Notes: generated by a model not told the origin, from the letters alone. Shown: positions 43,759 through 54,782, numbered from the stretch's first letter. The stretch: 64,000 bases of DNA from Aquificota bacterium (GCA_018771605.1 CP076324.1:434001-498000), one strand, 5' to 3'. Numbers and translations are program-made.

Positions 43759-44991
43759 TTAAGATTTTATCAGTTCTCCCATCTTAAAGATGGGCAAATA
43801 TAAGGCTATGAGTATTAAACCTACCACTCCACCTATAAACACAATAAGCATAGGCTCTATAAGCTTTATCATACCTTCCACGGCCTTGTCAAACTCGTCT
43901 TCGTAAAATCTGGCTATTGTGTCAAGCATCTCATCAAGTTTACCCGTGTCTTCACCAACTCTAACCATAGCTATGATAAGCTTTGGAAACATGCCTGTTT
44001 TTTCAAGAGCCTTGTGCATTGGAGCTCCTTCAATAACATCCTTTTTGGCAGCCTCCAAAGCTTCTCTTATCCTTACATTACCAGCAACTTGACCAGCTAT
44101 CTCAAAAGCTCTTTCAAGAACAACACCACTGGAAAAGAGGGTTGCCATGGTCCTTGCAAACCTGGCCATGGTGCTTTTTACAACCAAATCCCCCATCTTG
44201 GGAGCCCTTAGCATAAAAGAATGGACTGCCCTTCTAAATTGATAACTCTTTTTCATAAGAAATCTAAAAAGGAAGGAAAACCCTATAAGAAAAGCCAAAA
44301 TTGGCAATAAACTTGATCTTAAAGCGTTGGAAGCTGCTATTAGCATCTGTGTAGGTAGTGGCAGCTCACCACCTAGGGAGTTATATATCTCCGCAAAGGT
44401 AGGCACAAGAAAGTACAAAATACCCGTAACTATGACTGTGGCTATTATCACCACAAAGGTAGGATAAAAGGCTGCGCTTTTTATCTTGTTTTTTATAGAA
44501 GCCATCTTTTCATAGTAATCAGCTGCTCTTATAAGGGCAATGTCAAGATTACCAGTCTCCTCACCCACCTTAACAAGGTTTACTATGAATTCTGTGAACA
44601 CAGAAGGAAACTCTGCCATAGAATTGGATATGGGTTTTCCTTCACTAACCATTATTGCCACCTTCTTGCTTGCTTCAGCAAGCCTCTTATTTGGCAGCTG
44701 TTCTGACAGTATGTTTAAAGCATCTATAAGGTTGAGTCCAGCATTTATCATCGTTCCCAATTGTCTACAAAATATGGAAAGATCTCTGTCGCTAACCCTT
44801 GATCCAAAAGGCAGGGAGAGCTTAAAAGCACTTTTTTCCCCTTCTTTTTCTTCCTCAAGACTTGTTACCTGTATTATGTTTAGGCCCTTTTGTTGTAAAT
44901 CTGTTATTAAGGCCTCTTGGCTTGGATAATCCACCTCACTTTCCACAAAAGAGCCCATCTCATCAAAGGCTTTATACCTATACCTTGGCAT
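43759..44991 (-). CDS. pilC: Type IV pilus inner-membrane platform protein PilC
   Basis: 410 aa with two T2SF domains (for example FCRQLGTMINAGLNLIDALN and the second FARTMATLFSSGVVLERAFE) and hydrophobic helices near the middle and at the C-terminus. It is the membrane platform on which the PilB and PilT motors act. pilT copy 2 is 3 bp upstream on the same strand, so this is the main pilus locus in the window; pilB and pilin genes are elsewhere. Confidence 0.92.
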   Translation of the reverse strand: MPRYRYKAFDEMGSFVESEVDYPSQEALITDLQQKGLNIIQVTSLEEEKEGEKSAFKLSLPFGSRVSDRDLSIFCRQLGTMINAGLNLIDALNILSEQLPNKRLAEASKKVAIMVSEGKPISNSMAEFPSVFTEFIVNLVKVGEETGNLDIALIRAADYYEKMASIKNKIKSAAFYPTFVVIIATVIVTGILYFLVPTFAEIYNSLGGELPLPTQMLIAASNALRSSLLPILAFLIGFSFLFRFLMKKSYQFRRAVHSFMLRAPKMGDLVVKSTMARFARTMATLFSSGVVLERAFEIAGQVAGNVRIREALEAAKKDVIEGAPMHKALEKTGMFPKLIIAMVRVGEDTGKLDEMLDTIARFYEDEFDKAVEGMIKLIEPMLIVFIGGVVGLILIALYLPIFKMGELIKS

Positions 44992-44994
44992 TTT

Positions 44995-46086
44995 TTAGCC
45001 TCCCCTTTTGATCATATTCTCAAGCTCTTTTATATCTGGTGAATACTTATAAGCATCTTCCAAAGTAATAAGACCAGATCTATAAAGTGAATATAGAGAC
45101 TGGTTCATCGTTTGCATACCCGTTTGCGCCTGTCCGCTTTGCATAATAGCGTATATTTGCTGAAGCTTATTCTCTCTTATAAGATTTCTTATAGCAGTGT
45201 TGGGTATCATAAGTTCATAAGCAAGAACCCTTCCACCACCTATCTTTGGAATGAGCCTTTGGGATATAACACCTTGAAGGACAAAAGAAAGCTGGACTAT
45301 AACCTGTGCTTGTTGTTGTGGCGGGAAAACATCCACTATCCTTGTTATGGTGGATATAGTCGTGTTGGTATGAAGCGTTCCAAAAACTAAGTGACCTGTT
45401 TCTGCTGCCCTCAAAGCTATCTCAATGGTTTCCAAGTCCCTCATCTCTCCAACCAGTATGACGTCCGGGTCTTCCCTAAGGGCAGCCCTTAAGGCATCTG
45501 CAAAGCTATGCACATCTTCCCCAATCTCCCTCTGGTTAACTATGCTCTTTTTGTGATGAAAGACATACTCTATGGGGTCTTCTATGGTTATTATGTGGTG
45601 TGGGAAGTTTTGGTTTATGTAATCTATAAGAGAAGCAAGCGTTGTACTTTTACCAGAACCCGTTGGACCTGTAACCAGAACAAGGCCCATACTTTTATGG
45701 CAAAGCTCTAAAACTTTTTCCGTAAGGCCCAACTCTTTCACACTCATTATCTTGTTTGGCAGTCTTCTAAAGGCAGCCGCTACAGAACCCCTTTGCATAA
45801 AAACGTTCGCCCTAAACCTGCCTATATCCTTTACACCAAAGGAAAAGTCTACTTGACCCTTTTCCTCAAGGGTTTTTCTGTGTTTTTCAGACATCACAGA
45901 ATAAGCAATTCGTTGGGTCATCTCTGGAGTCAATATGGGATATTCCATAAGCGGAGTTATCTTACCATCAATACGCAATGCTGGCCTTGCACCGGCCGTT
46001 ATGTGAATATCAGAAGCATTAGCCCTAAGGGCCTTTTGAAGTATATCTATAAGCCTTATTTCAGTAGTGGCATTAGCCGGTGTCAT
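44995..46086 (-). CDS. pilT: PilT-family type IV pilus retraction ATPase (copy 2)
   Basis: 363 aa. ANASDIHITAGARPALRIDG at the N-terminus, Walker [17 protein letters not shown], Walker B DPDVILVGEMRDLETIE and His box TGHLVFGTLHTNT are all present. AIRNLIRENKLQQIYAIMQS near the end contains the AIRNLIRE motif conserved in PilT, supporting the true retraction motor; copy 1 at 13775 has a diverged version ([20 protein letters not shown]). Neighbour pilC fits. Confidence 0.95.
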   Translation of the reverse strand: MTPANATTEIRLIDILQKALRANASDIHITAGARPALRIDGKITPLMEYPILTPEMTQRIAYSVMSEKHRKTLEEKGQVDFSFGVKDIGRFRANVFMQRGSVAAAFRRLPNKIMSVKELGLTEKVLELCHKSMGLVLVTGPTGSGKSTTLASLIDYINQNFPHHIITIEDPIEYVFHHKKSIVNQREIGEDVHSFADALRAALREDPDVILVGEMRDLETIEIALRAAETGHLVFGTLHTNTTISTITRIVDVFPPQQQAQVIVQLSFVLQGVISQRLIPKIGGGRVLAYELMIPNTAIRNLIRENKLQQIYAIMQSGQAQTGMQTMNQSLYSLYRSGLITLEDAYKYSPDIKELENMIKRGG

Positions 46087-46119
46087 ATCACCCTCCTCAG
46101 TTATCTTTAATTATAAATT

Positions 46120-46635
46120 TCACTTCTTTTTAGGTAGCAGTGAAAAAACAAGGAAATTGCCCTCTTTTTTAACAGGAGACTCAAGCTGACCCACATCGGA
46201 TAACTCTTCTATTATCCTATTCACCAGTTTATCGCCCAGCTCGGGATGGAGGTGTTCTCTTCCTCTAAAGCGTATCCTGACTCTGACCTTGTCCCCATCC
46301 ATAAGAAACTCTCTCATATGTTTAAGCTTCACCTTAAGGTCGTGTTCGTCAATCCTTAGGGAGAGCATCATATCTTTCACTTCAATAGCATGTTCCCTTT
46401 GCTTTTTCTTTGCCTCCTTTTCCTTCTTTTTTAGCTCATACAAGAACTTTCCATAATCCAGTATTTTGCACACAGGCGGGTTTGCGTTGGGGGCTATCTC
46501 TACTAAGTCCAGCCCCTTCTCACTGGCTATCCTTAAGGCTTCTTGCAAAGGAACTATGCCTATCTGCTTGCCATTCTCGTCTATAAGCCTTACCTCTTTT
46601 GCTCTTATCTGCCTGTTTACCCTATACTCCTGCAA
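46120..46635 (-). CDS. infC: Translation initiation factor IF-3
   Basis: Binds the 30S subunit and checks the start codon. YRVNRQIRAKEVRLIDENGK, NANPPVCKILDYGKFLYELK and the C-terminal KVRVRIRFRGREHLH are diagnostic. The start is judged to be TTG at 46635 (171 aa): AGGAGG (46646-46641, minus strand) stands 5 nt upstream, whereas the in-frame GTG at 46641 would abut it. A non-AUG start is what allows IF-3 to regulate itself in other bacteria (AUU in E. coli). It overlaps the upstream DUF4149-like gene. Confidence 0.93.
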   Translation of the reverse strand: MQEYRVNRQIRAKEVRLIDENGKQIGIVPLQEALRIASEKGLDLVEIAPNANPPVCKILDYGKFLYELKKKEKEAKKKQREHAIEVKDMMLSLRIDEHDLKVKLKHMREFLMDGDKVRVRIRFRGREHLHPELGDKLVNRIIEELSDVGQLESPVKKEGNFLVFSLLPKKK

Positions 46636-47047
46636 AGGCACCTCCTTTTAGTTTTTTGAAAAGTAAATAAAAGGAAAAAAGAAAATTTATAAAAAGTAAA
46701 AGAGTAGAAAGCATAGAAACCCTTCTAAAAACCACCCTTTTGGGGTCCCTGTAGTCAATAAGGTCTATATTTCCAAGCTCTTTTTTGTATTTTTTCAGCC
46801 AGTATGATACTCCCACGTTCAAGCCAAGACCCAGCATGAGAAGTAGTGTATATATTCTCTCATCTCCTAAAATAAGATAAAACATAAGCAACAAAAAAGC
46901 AACCTTATAAAACCTCCATAGTATTATTCCATAGAATCTGCCAGCAAGGTTTTTGTTCTCCTTAACCCTAAGTAGGGAAGGGGCAACTATAAAAACTATG
47001 GAAAAAAGAAGGCCTACATAGAGAGAAAGCAGAATCTCAGGACGCAT
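46622..47047 (-). CDS. Small four-helix membrane protein, DUF4149-like
   Basis: 141 aa with four hydrophobic helices (LLSLYVGLLFSIVFIVAPSL, VAFLLLMFYLIL, YTLLLMLGLGLNVGVSYWL, LLLFINFLFSFYLLF). The first block and the GRFYGIILWRFYKVAF segment resemble DUF4149/TMEM205-type proteins of unknown function. The end overlaps the infC ribosome binding site and start, suggesting translational coupling. Confidence 0.65.
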   Translation of the reverse strand: MRPEILLSLYVGLLFSIVFIVAPSLLRVKENKNLAGRFYGIILWRFYKVAFLLLMFYLILGDERIYTLLLMLGLGLNVGVSYWLKKYKKELGNIDLIDYRDPKRVVFRRVSMLSTLLLFINFLFSFYLLFKKLKGGAFAGV

Positions 47048-47137
47048 AGTGTAAGTTCTTGTAAACCCCTACCAGCCCAATTTCTAAGTTAAAAACTTCA
47101 ATCCTCATAATCCTATCTTTAATTATACTATTATTCT

Positions 47138-50100
47138 GTGAAAGCTTGGATAGAAAAAATAAGTCTACAGGGGTTCAAGTCCTATGGAAAGGATAGGGTA
47201 GAAATACCACTGGGACAAGGCTTTATAGGCATTGTGGGACCAAATGGGTCGGGTAAATCCAACATAGGAGATGCCATATCCTTTGCCCTTGGCATAGCCA
47301 CGGCCAAAACCTTGAGGGCAAAAAACCTTTCATACCTTATCTACAACAGAAACTCTGATAGGGCCGACTATGCCTACGTGGAGGTACATTTTAAAAACTA
47401 CGGCCTTTTCCCATTGCAAGAGGAAGATATAGTCATATCAAGGAAGGTTTATCAAGATGGAAGGACAGTTTTTCGCATAAACGGTGCGGTAGTGAGGGAA
47501 AGGGACCTTATGGACTTTTTGTCAAAGGCTGGCATATACGAAAACGCCTACAATGTGGTGCTTCAGGGGGATATTGTAAGGTTTTTGAAGATGACGCCCG
47601 TGGAAAGGAGGAAGCTTATTGAAGAGATTGCAGGCATTGAAGAGTATGAGGAAAAAAAGCAAAAGGCTCTAGCAGACCTTGGGGAAGTAGAGCTAAAGAT
47701 AAGGGAGCTAAGGCTTTTGATGGATGAGATGGAAGTACATATGGAAAAGCTAAAGGAGGAACTAAAAAGGTTAAGGCTTTACAAGGAGCTGGAGGAAGCA
47801 AAGCGAAGCTTAGAAATAAAGCTTAATTTAAAAACTGCTTACGAATTTAAAAGGTCCATTGATAACATAAAGGCTCAAATTGAATCAAAGGAAGAAGAAC
47901 TAAAGGAGTTAAGGCAAAGGATAACAGGCTATGAAGAGAGGCTAAAGACTCTTGAAGAAGGATTAAAAAAGCTAAATGAGGACCTTTTCCCCTTTAGGGA
48001 AAGGGTGGGAAGGATTTCACAATCAATGGAAAACATAGATCATAACGTTCAAGCTCACAGAAAAAGATTGGAAGACCTTGAAAAGGAAATATACTCCACA
48101 CAGGAACAGATAAAGTTTTTGGAAGCTCAAAAAGAACTTCTTTTAAAAGACGAAGAAGACCTTAAAAAGGTAATAGAACAAGAGGAAGTAGAGCTAATAT
48201 CTTTGGAAGAATCTGCCAATTTGCTATGGAGAAGTATAAAAGAAAAGGAAGATAAATTAAAAGTGTCCCTTGAAGAAATGGAAAAAACTGAGGAAAAGCT
48301 AAAGGAGTTAAGTTCTATTTTGGAAAAAAATAAAAAAGAGCTATCCACATTGGAGCTAAGGATAAGAGAGATTGATATAAAAAAGGAAAGGATAAGGGAG
48401 GATATGGAAAGGCTAAAAGAGGAGGAAGAAAAGCTCAAAGCGGATATGGCAGAGGCCATAATGAAAAGGGAAAACTATCAAAAGATGTTAAAAGAAGAAG
48501 AAAAATCACTAAAACACAAAAAGGAAGAGTATCAAAAGGTAGAAGAAAGGTTAAGAAAGATAAGACAAGAAAGGGAAGAGGTGCTAAAAGAGATGTCTAT
48601 GATAAGGGGGAGGCTTCAAAGCCTACCACCAGAGGACCTTCCCTTTGAAGATATAAAAGGAGTATATGGGAGGGTGGCAAGCCTTGTAAGGATAAAAGAC
48701 TTGGAATACTTAAAGGCTGTGGAAACAGCGGGGGGTGGAAGGCTATCCTATGTGGTGGTTGAAAACGAAGATGTGGCAAAGGAGTGTATAAACAGGTTAA
48801 AGGAGTTAAGGTGGGGAAGGTTGAACTTTATACCTTTGAATAGGATAAGGGATACAAAAATACCACCCTATCCACCAAGAATGAAGGGTGTTATAGACTT
48901 TGTGGTAAACCTGCTTGACTACGACCCAAGGTTTGAAAAGGCTGTAAAGTTTGTCTTTGGAGACACCCTTTTAGTGGATAGCTTTGAAACTGCCAAGGCC
49001 TTAGGTGTAGGCACCTATAGGATGGTGACCCTTGAGGGGGAACTTTTTGAAAAAAGCGGTGTGATAAGCGGTGGCCATGGCGAGGAAAAGGGTGAACTGG
49101 GTAGGGGTTTTTACCTTGAAGAGTTGGAAAGGCTAAACCAAATACATGAAAAGCTAAGGGTAGAGGAAGAAAGAGAAGAAAAGCTTTTAAAGGCTTTGAG
49201 GGACGAGCTTGTGGAAAAGGAAGGAGTAATGGCCATACTCCGAAGGAGGCTTGAAGAGATAGAAGAAAAAGACAAGTCAAGCTTTGAAAGGATAAGGGCC
49301 ATAGAAGAAAAGCTTAAAAAGGCGGAGGATTACATAAGCACCTTAGAAGAGGAAAGAGAAAAGGCAAAAGAAAGGATAAAAGAGCTAAGGGAGGAAACCC
49401 AATACTTGGAAGAGAAGATGGAAAACCTAAGCCTAAAAAGACAGTCCTTTTTGGTCCACTACAAAGAATCTGGGGTGGAGGACCTAAGGGTGCAGTATGA
49501 AAAGCTTCGCCAAAAGATGGAAAAACTAAAAGAATCCATACATGGTAAACAGATAAAACTTAAAGAGGTGGAGCTTGAAAAGGAAAATATACAAAAGGAA
49601 ATAGGTAGAAAGCTTGCCTTTATAGACAGCGCCCAAAAGGAGATGGAAGACCTAAAGGCACAGATTGAAAGCTTACTACAAAAAAGGGAAGACCTTGAAA
49701 AGGAGCTACAAAACATAAACCTACAGGCCTATGAACTATACAGGCAAAAGGATAGACTGGAAGAAGAACAAAGAAGTGTTCAGTCGGAGCTTGGAAAGCT
49801 AAAATTCCACGAGGAAAACCTTAAAGAGGAGCTTCACAGGCTAAGCATAGAAAGGACAAGAATGGAAGAGAGGTATGCAGAAAACATTGAAAGATTAAAG
49901 GAGCTTGGCTATGAAGGGGAGGTGATGGAGGTAAAGGAGGGAATGAACAGGCTAAAAGAGGAGTTGTCCAAAGTTTTAAGAGAATTATCTTCTTTGGGCA
50001 GTGTAAATTTCAAAGCAGAGGAAGAATATAAGGAATACGAAGAGAGGTACAAAGACTACCAAGAAAGGTACAAAAGGTTAAAGGAAGAAAAGGAATCTAT

Positions 50101-50602
50101 AAAGGAACTAATAGAAGAAGTAGAAAGTAAAAAGCTAAAAGCCTTTATGGAAACCTTTCAGGCCATAAACAAGAACTTAAAGAATATCTTCTCTCAGCTA
50201 TCTCCAGGTGGTAAGGCATACATGCTTCTTGAAAAAGAAGAAGACCCTTTTTCTGGTGGCGTTAGTCTTGTGGTAAAGCCAAGGGGTAAGGAGGTGCAAT
50301 ACCTTGAGGCCATTTCTGGTGGAGAAAAGACGCTTGCAGCACTCTCTCTTATATTTGCCATACAAGACTACAGACCTTCACCTTTTTATTACTTTGATGA
50401 GGTAGATGCCCACCTTGATGAGGCCAACGCCAGAAGGGTGGGAGAGCTTATAAAAGAAAGGTCAAAAAAGGCCCAGTTTATCGTGGTAACACTTAGAGAA
50501 GTTTTGGCAAGCTTTGCGGATAAGGTTATAGGTGTAAGTGGAAGGGGAGGGCTCTCCAAGGTCTTTGCCTTAGAAAACCCTTCAATTGCGTTTACTGATT
50601 AA
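47138..50602 (+). CDS. smc: SMC chromosome condensation ATPase
   Basis: 1154 aa. The head has [20 protein letters not shown] and Walker [16 protein letters not shown]; two long coiled coils flank a hinge near residues 500-660 ([38 protein letters not shown]); the C-terminal head has [18 protein letters not shown] and Walker [18 protein letters not shown]. It organises the chromosome with ScpA/ScpB, which are not here. Start GTG at 47138, with TATACT at 47124-47129 8 nt before it. The stop overlaps the converging clpC stop by 11 bp. Confidence 0.97.
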   Translation: MKAWIEKISLQGFKSYGKDRVEIPLGQGFIGIVGPNGSGKSNIGDAISFALGIATAKTLRAKNLSYLIYNRNSDRADYAYVEVHFKNYGLFPLQEEDIVISRKVYQDGRTVFRINGAVVRERDLMDFLSKAGIYENAYNVVLQGDIVRFLKMTPVERRKLIEEIAGIEEYEEKKQKALADLGEVELKIRELRLLMDEMEVHMEKLKEELKRLRLYKELEEAKRSLEIKLNLKTAYEFKRSIDNIKAQIESKEEELKELRQRITGYEERLKTLEEGLKKLNEDLFPFRERVGRISQSMENIDHNVQAHRKRLEDLEKEIYSTQEQIKFLEAQKELLLKDEEDLKKVIEQEEVELISLEESANLLWRSIKEKEDKLKVSLEEMEKTEEKLKELSSILEKNKKELSTLELRIREIDIKKERIREDMERLKEEEEKLKADMAEAIMKRENYQKMLKEEEKSLKHKKEEYQKVEERLRKIRQEREEVLKEMSMIRGRLQSLPPEDLPFEDIKGVYGRVASLVRIKDLEYLKAVETAGGGRLSYVVVENEDVAKECINRLKELRWGRLNFIPLNRIRDTKIPPYPPRMKGVIDFVVNLLDYDPRFEKAVKFVFGDTLLVDSFETAKALGVGTYRMVTLEGELFEKSGVISGGHGEEKGELGRGFYLEELERLNQIHEKLRVEEEREEKLLKALRDELVEKEGVMAILRRRLEEIEEKDKSSFERIRAIEEKLKKAEDYISTLEEEREKAKERIKELREETQYLEEKMENLSLKRQSFLVHYKESGVEDLRVQYEKLRQKMEKLKESIHGKQIKLKEVELEKENIQKEIGRKLAFIDSAQKEMEDLKAQIESLLQKREDLEKELQNINLQAYELYRQKDRLEEEQRSVQSELGKLKFHEENLKEELHRLSIERTRMEERYAENIERLKELGYEGEVMEVKEGMNRLKEELSKVLRELSSLGSVNFKAEEEYKEYEERYKDYQERYKRLKEEKESIKELIEEVESKKLKAFMETFQAINKNLKNIFSQLSPGGKAYMLLEKEEDPFSGGVSLVVKPRGKEVQYLEAISGGEKTLAALSLIFAIQDYRPSPFYYFDEVDAHLDEANARRVGELIKERSKKAQFIVVTLREVLASFADKVIGVSGRGGLSKVFALENPSIAFTD

Positions 50603-53027
50603 ATATGGCTTCCAGCTTCTCCCTTTTCTTCACAGGCTTTAGATAAGGCTTGTCATCCTTTACCCTTATCTCTACAAGCTCTACATCCGCAAGGCTACCT
50701 TTTAGTAGCTCTTCTGCCAAGAGGTCTTCCACATGGTGTTGCAATGCCCTCTTTAAGCTTCTTGCTCCATACTCGGGCTTGTACTCCTTTTCAATTATCC
50801 AATCCACAAAGCTCTTGTGAAGTTTAACTTTTACGTTCCATTCTTTGAGGCTTTCATTGATTTGGTTAAGCTGCAAGTCCAGTATTTTAACCACATCTTC
50901 CTTCTCAAGAGGTCTATAGACTATGATCTCATCAAGCCTGTTGAGAAACTCTGGGCTAAAGGTCCTTTTTACCTGGTCCATAACGTTTTTCTTCATCTGT
51001 TCGTAATCTATCATGCCAAACTTCTTCTCAAAGCCCATCTGACTGCCATGGGTTATGAGCCTTGCTCCAAGGTTGGAGGTCATGATGATTATGGTGTTGG
51101 AGAAGTCCACCGTTCTGCCCATGGCGTCTGTAAGCCTTCCATCGTCAAAGATCTGTAGGAAGATGTTAAACACATCGGGGTGAGCCTTTTCTATCTCGTC
51201 AAAGAGTAGCACAGAGTAAGGTCTTCTACGCACCTTTTCTGTTAGCTGACCGCCTTCCTCATAGCCCACATAGCCTGGAGGGGCACCAACAAGCCTTGAT
51301 ACGGTGTGCTTTTCCATATATTCGGACATATCAAACCTTATAAGGGCATCTTCCGAACCAAAAAGGTACTCTGCCAAAGCCTTTGCCGTTTCTGTCTTTC
51401 CTACACCGGTAGGACCAAGGAAGAGGAAAACTCCTATTGGTCTGTGTCTACCTTTGAGCCCAACCCTTGACCTTCTTATGGCTCTGGCTATGGACCTTAT
51501 AGCATCCTCTTGACCTACTACCCTCTTGTGAAGCTCTTCTTCTATATGGAGGAGCTTTTCCATATCGCTTTCGTGTATCCTCTTTACCGGTATACCAGTC
51601 CATCTTGCCACCACCTCTGCCACATCCTCTTCTGTAACCTTTGGCCTGTTGGCGGACATCTCCTGCTTCCATTTTGCCTTTAGGTTTTCAAGCTTTGCCC
51701 TTAGCCTTAGCTCCTCATCCCTTAACCTTGCTGCCTTCTCATAGTCTTGCTCGTTGGCTGCCTCTTCCTTCTTTTCCTCTATTTCTTTTATCTTTTCCTC
51801 AAGCTCCTTTAGCTCTGGAGGTAGTTGGTAAGCCCTAAGCTTTACCAATGAGCCGGCCTCGTCTATCACGTCTATGGCCTTGTCTGGTAGATTTCTCTCC
51901 GTTATATACCTTTCGGAGAGGATTACGGCCTTCTCTATGGCCTCTGGTGTGTATTCTACGTTGTGGAACTCTTCAAACTTAGCCTTTAGTCCGTAGAGTA
52001 TCCTTATGGTGTCCTCTTGAGAAGGCTGTTCTACTATTATGGGTTGGAACCTTCTCTCAAGGGCGCCATCCTTCTCTATGTACTTCCTGTATTCATCAAG
52101 GGTGGTGGCACCTATCACCTGTATTTCACCCCTTGCCAATGCTGGCTTTAGCATATTGCTTGCGTCAATGGAGCCTTCCGCAGAGCCAGCACCTACAAGA
52201 GTGTGTATTTCATCTATGAAGAGTATTACGTTGGGAGCCTTCTCAAGCTCTTTGAGAATGTTTTTGAGCCTTTCTTCAAACTGTCCCCTATACTTGGTAC
52301 CTGCCACAAGGGCTGCAAGGTCAAGAGCTACCACCCTTTTATTCAGAAGCGGGTCTGGCACCTGCCTGTTGGCTATCCTTTGGGCCAAGCCTTCCACTAT
52401 GGCCGTTTTGCCCACGCCTGGGTCTCCCAAAAGCACTGGGTTGTTCTTCCTGCGCCTTACAAGTATCTGTATAACCCTCTCTATTTCCTTGTCCCTTCCT
52501 ATTACAGGGTCAAGCTTCCCTTCCCTTGCCATCTGGGTCAGGTCTCTGGAGAACCTATCAAGGTTGGGCGTTGGTGCATACTTTGTGGTCTCTTGCGGTG
52601 GAAGCTCACCCAGTATTTGTAGCACTTCCCTTCTTACAGAATATTCATCAAGGCCAAAGCCCCTTAGTATCCTTCCACCAAGGCCAGTCTTTTCCCTTAC
52701 CACACCTATGAGAAGATGTTCCGGTCCTACAAACTGATGGTGGAGTATGCGGGCCTCTTCTACGGCAAACTCCAGCACCCTTTTGGCATCTGGAGCAAAG
52801 AGTATCTCACCCGAGTGGCTTCCACGGGTTATCTGTCCCATTATGGCTTTGCGCACCTTTTCTGGAGTGAGTCCAAAGCGGGAAAGTATTAGGGAGGGTA
52901 GGTCATCCTCCCTTATCAAGGATAGCAATATATGCTCACTGCCAAGATAAGTATGCCCAAGCTCTATAGCTTCCTCCCTTGCTTGGAGGATAATTTGCCT
53001 TGCCTTCTCAGTAAACTTCTCAAACAT
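50592..53027 (-). CDS. clpC: ClpC-type AAA+ chaperone/unfoldase
   Basis: 811 aa. The N-terminal double Clp repeat ([20 protein letters not shown], then [20 protein letters not shown]), first AAA module [16 protein letters not shown], a UVR-type middle segment ([20 protein letters not shown]), second AAA module [20 protein letters not shown]. This layout, with a short middle domain, is ClpC rather than ClpB. It feeds proteins to ClpP, whose gene is not here. A GAGAGGT ribosome binding site precedes the ATG. Divergent from dnaX. Confidence 0.95.
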   Translation of the reverse strand: MFEKFTEKARQIILQAREEAIELGHTYLGSEHILLSLIREDDLPSLILSRFGLTPEKVRKAIMGQITRGSHSGEILFAPDAKRVLEFAVEEARILHHQFVGPEHLLIGVVREKTGLGGRILRGFGLDEYSVRREVLQILGELPPQETTKYAPTPNLDRFSRDLTQMAREGKLDPVIGRDKEIERVIQILVRRRKNNPVLLGDPGVGKTAIVEGLAQRIANRQVPDPLLNKRVVALDLAALVAGTKYRGQFEERLKNILKELEKAPNVILFIDEIHTLVGAGSAEGSIDASNMLKPALARGEIQVIGATTLDEYRKYIEKDGALERRFQPIIVEQPSQEDTIRILYGLKAKFEEFHNVEYTPEAIEKAVILSERYITERNLPDKAIDVIDEAGSLVKLRAYQLPPELKELEEKIKEIEEKKEEAANEQDYEKAARLRDEELRLRAKLENLKAKWKQEMSANRPKVTEEDVAEVVARWTGIPVKRIHESDMEKLLHIEEELHKRVVGQEDAIRSIARAIRRSRVGLKGRHRPIGVFLFLGPTGVGKTETAKALAEYLFGSEDALIRFDMSEYMEKHTVSRLVGAPPGYVGYEEGGQLTEKVRRRPYSVLLFDEIEKAHPDVFNIFLQIFDDGRLTDAMGRTVDFSNTIIIMTSNLGARLITHGSQMGFEKKFGMIDYEQMKKNVMDQVKRTFSPEFLNRLDEIIVYRPLEKEDVVKILDLQLNQINESLKEWNVKVKLHKSFVDWIIEKEYKPEYGARSLKRALQHHVEDLLAEELLKGSLADVELVEIRVKDDKPYLKPVKKREKLEAIFNQ

Positions 53028-53101
53028 CTCTCACACCTCTCTTATTAGATAAAGATAACAAAGCTATAAACTTTTGCAATAAGGATTATACTATTTAAAT
53101 C

Positions 53102-54580
53102 ATGTATATCCCCTTTGCCAGAAAGTATAGGCCAAGGACCTTTTCTGAGGTGGTAGGGCAAGAGGTGCCAGTCCGAGTTCTCAAAAACGCCATAAGACTG
53201 GGAAAACTCTCGCATGCCTATCTTTTTGCTGGTCCAAGGGGGACGGGGAAGACCACCATAGCCAGAATACTTACAAAGGCCGTAAACTGTCTTCAACCAA
53301 AGGAGGGAGAGCCTTGCGGAGTTTGTGAAAACTGTGTGGCCATAGACAAAGGCTCCTTCCCAGACCTTATAGAGATAGACGCAGCCTCCAACAGGGGCAT
53401 AGATGATATTAGGTCCATAAGGGACGCGGTCTCTTATGCACCCATAAAGGGCAAATACAAGGTCTATATACTTGACGAAGCCCATATGCTCACAAAGGAG
53501 GCCTTTAACGCCCTTTTGAAGACCTTGGAAGAGCCACCACCCAGAACCATCTTTATCCTTTGCACCACCGAATACGAAAAGATCATACCCACCATCCTTT
53601 CAAGATGCCAAAGGCTCATCTTCTCCAAGCTAAGAGAAGACCAGATTGTGGAAAACCTAAAGAGGATATGCCAAAAGGAAGGCCTTGAGTGTGAAGAAAA
53701 GGCCCTATACATGTTGGCAAAGCTAAGCGACGGTGGAATGAGGGATGCGGTATCTCTTTTGGACCAGGTTAGCACCTACGGTGAGGGAAAGGTAAAGGTG
53801 GAGCTGGTGGAGGAGTTTTTGGGTATAGTCTCCCAGGAGAGGGTAAGGGAGTTTCTCCTTTTACTTTTGGATTCTAAGGTGGATGAGGCCCTTGACTTTG
53901 TGAGGGACCTTAGCCAAAAGGGCTTTAACCTTGTGAGGTTCTGCGACCTTCTGGAGGAGGAAATAAGGTCCCTTCTACTTTATAGGAGCCTAAAGGACCC
54001 AGAAAAGGTAATGAGAGTGGAAGACTTTCACAAAAGCCTTCAGACTGTGCCGCTCAATGCCCTACTATACCTTGAAAAGGTGGTAAACACCATAAGGATA
54101 GATGCAAGAAGTAGGGACATCCTTAGAGCCTTTGAGCTTGCCATCATAAAGACACAGATAATAAAGGACATTTTGCCCATAAGCCAGCTATTAAAGTATG
54201 GATTGCAGGTAAAGGTGGAGGAAAAGCCAGAGGATAAAGCGGAGGAAGAAAAAAAGACGCAAGAGGACCCAAAGATAAACCCTCTTGAGGCCTTTGAAGG
54301 TAAGGTGGATAGCCTTACCTTTGAGATATTAAAGAGGTCAAGGTATGAGATAAAGGAAGACAGGGTGGTCTTCTATGTGGAGGAGGGAAGTCTTACTCAA
54401 GAGGATATAAACAAACTAAAGGCCATAAATCCAAAGACGGATTTTGTGATAGAGAAAATAGAAAAGGAGAATGCCTCATTGCCACCCTTTGCAGAAAAGA
54501 TAAAGGATATGTTTGGTGCAAAGATAATAAGCCATGAGCAAAGAGATAAGGGCAAGGGTGCTTCTGGTAAGGGTTCCTAA
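53102..54580 (+). CDS. dnaX: DNA polymerase III clamp-loader subunit tau (DnaX)
   Basis: 492 aa. FARKYRPRTFSEVVGQE, P-loop AGPRGTGKTTIARIL, a zinc module (CLQPKEGEPCGVCENC), and VYILDEAHMLTKEAFNALLK with the SRC-type sensor (TILSRCQRLIF) are all clear. The first 370 residues are the clamp loader; the C-terminal part links to the polymerase. TATACT at 53087-53092 is 9 nt before the ATG. At codons 383-385 an A AAA AAG heptamer with a hairpin may yield a shorter gamma form (see the separate entry). The end overlaps the next gene by 47 bp. Confidence 0.96.
   Translation: MYIPFARKYRPRTFSEVVGQEVPVRVLKNAIRLGKLSHAYLFAGPRGTGKTTIARILTKAVNCLQPKEGEPCGVCENCVAIDKGSFPDLIEIDAASNRGIDDIRSIRDAVSYAPIKGKYKVYILDEAHMLTKEAFNALLKTLEEPPPRTIFILCTTEYEKIIPTILSRCQRLIFSKLREDQIVENLKRICQKEGLECEEKALYMLAKLSDGGMRDAVSLLDQVSTYGEGKVKVELVEEFLGIVSQERVREFLLLLLDSKVDEALDFVRDLSQKGFNLVRFCDLLEEEIRSLLLYRSLKDPEKVMRVEDFHKSLQTVPLNALLYLEKVVNTIRIDARSRDILRAFELAIIKTQIIKDILPISQLLKYGLQVKVEEKPEDKAEEEKKTQEDPKINPLEAFEGKVDSLTFEILKRSRYEIKEDRVVFYVEEGSLTQEDINKLKAINPKTDFVIEKIEKENASLPPFAEKIKDMFGAKIISHEQRDKGKGASGKGS
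54241..54288 (+). promoter_or_regulatory. dnaX: Predicted -1 frameshift signal in dnaX (tau/gamma)
   Basis: GGAGG at 54241-54245, slippery A AAA AAG at 54250-54256 in the zero frame (gaA AAA AAG), then a 7-bp hairpin CAAGAGG (54260-54266)/CCTCTTG (54281-54287) with a 14-nt loop. The -1 frame stops at TGA 54286-54288, ten codons after the slip, giving a product of about 395 residues against 492. The heptamer is the one used in E. coli dnaX. Function is inferred. Confidence 0.65.
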
Positions 54581-54782
54581 GAGGTATATAGGCCTTTTTA
54601 CAGCCCTAATGGACGGTGCAGGAAGGAAGGCCATAGTGAGGACAAAGGAGAAAAGCTCCGATGAGGTCTACCTTATTGCCACGCCAGACACCTTTGAAGA
54701 CCTATACCCCATCCTTGAAAATATAAAAAGGCACATTCCACTTGAGATAGTGGGAGAGGTAAGCCATATAGATGTGGGATAA
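54534..54782 (+). CDS. Small DUF4911-like protein
   Basis: 82 aa. RARVLLVRVPKRYIGLFTAL, then GRKAIVRTKEKSSDEVYLIA and ILENIKRHIPLEIVGEV resemble the DUF4911 family, short alpha/beta proteins of unknown function. It starts inside the last 47 bp of dnaX and overlaps the next gene by 11 bp, so it is part of the dnaX transcript. No catalytic residues are evident. Confidence 0.65.
   Translation: MSKEIRARVLLVRVPKRYIGLFTALMDGAGRKAIVRTKEKSSDEVYLIATPDTFEDLYPILENIKRHIPLEIVGEVSHIDVG

Noticed and set aside
47168-47184. tRNA-like T-loop sequence (GGGTTCAAGTCC) at the start of smc
   Set aside because: It lies in the conserved SMC coding sequence (QGFKSYGK) and no acceptor or anticodon stems surround it.
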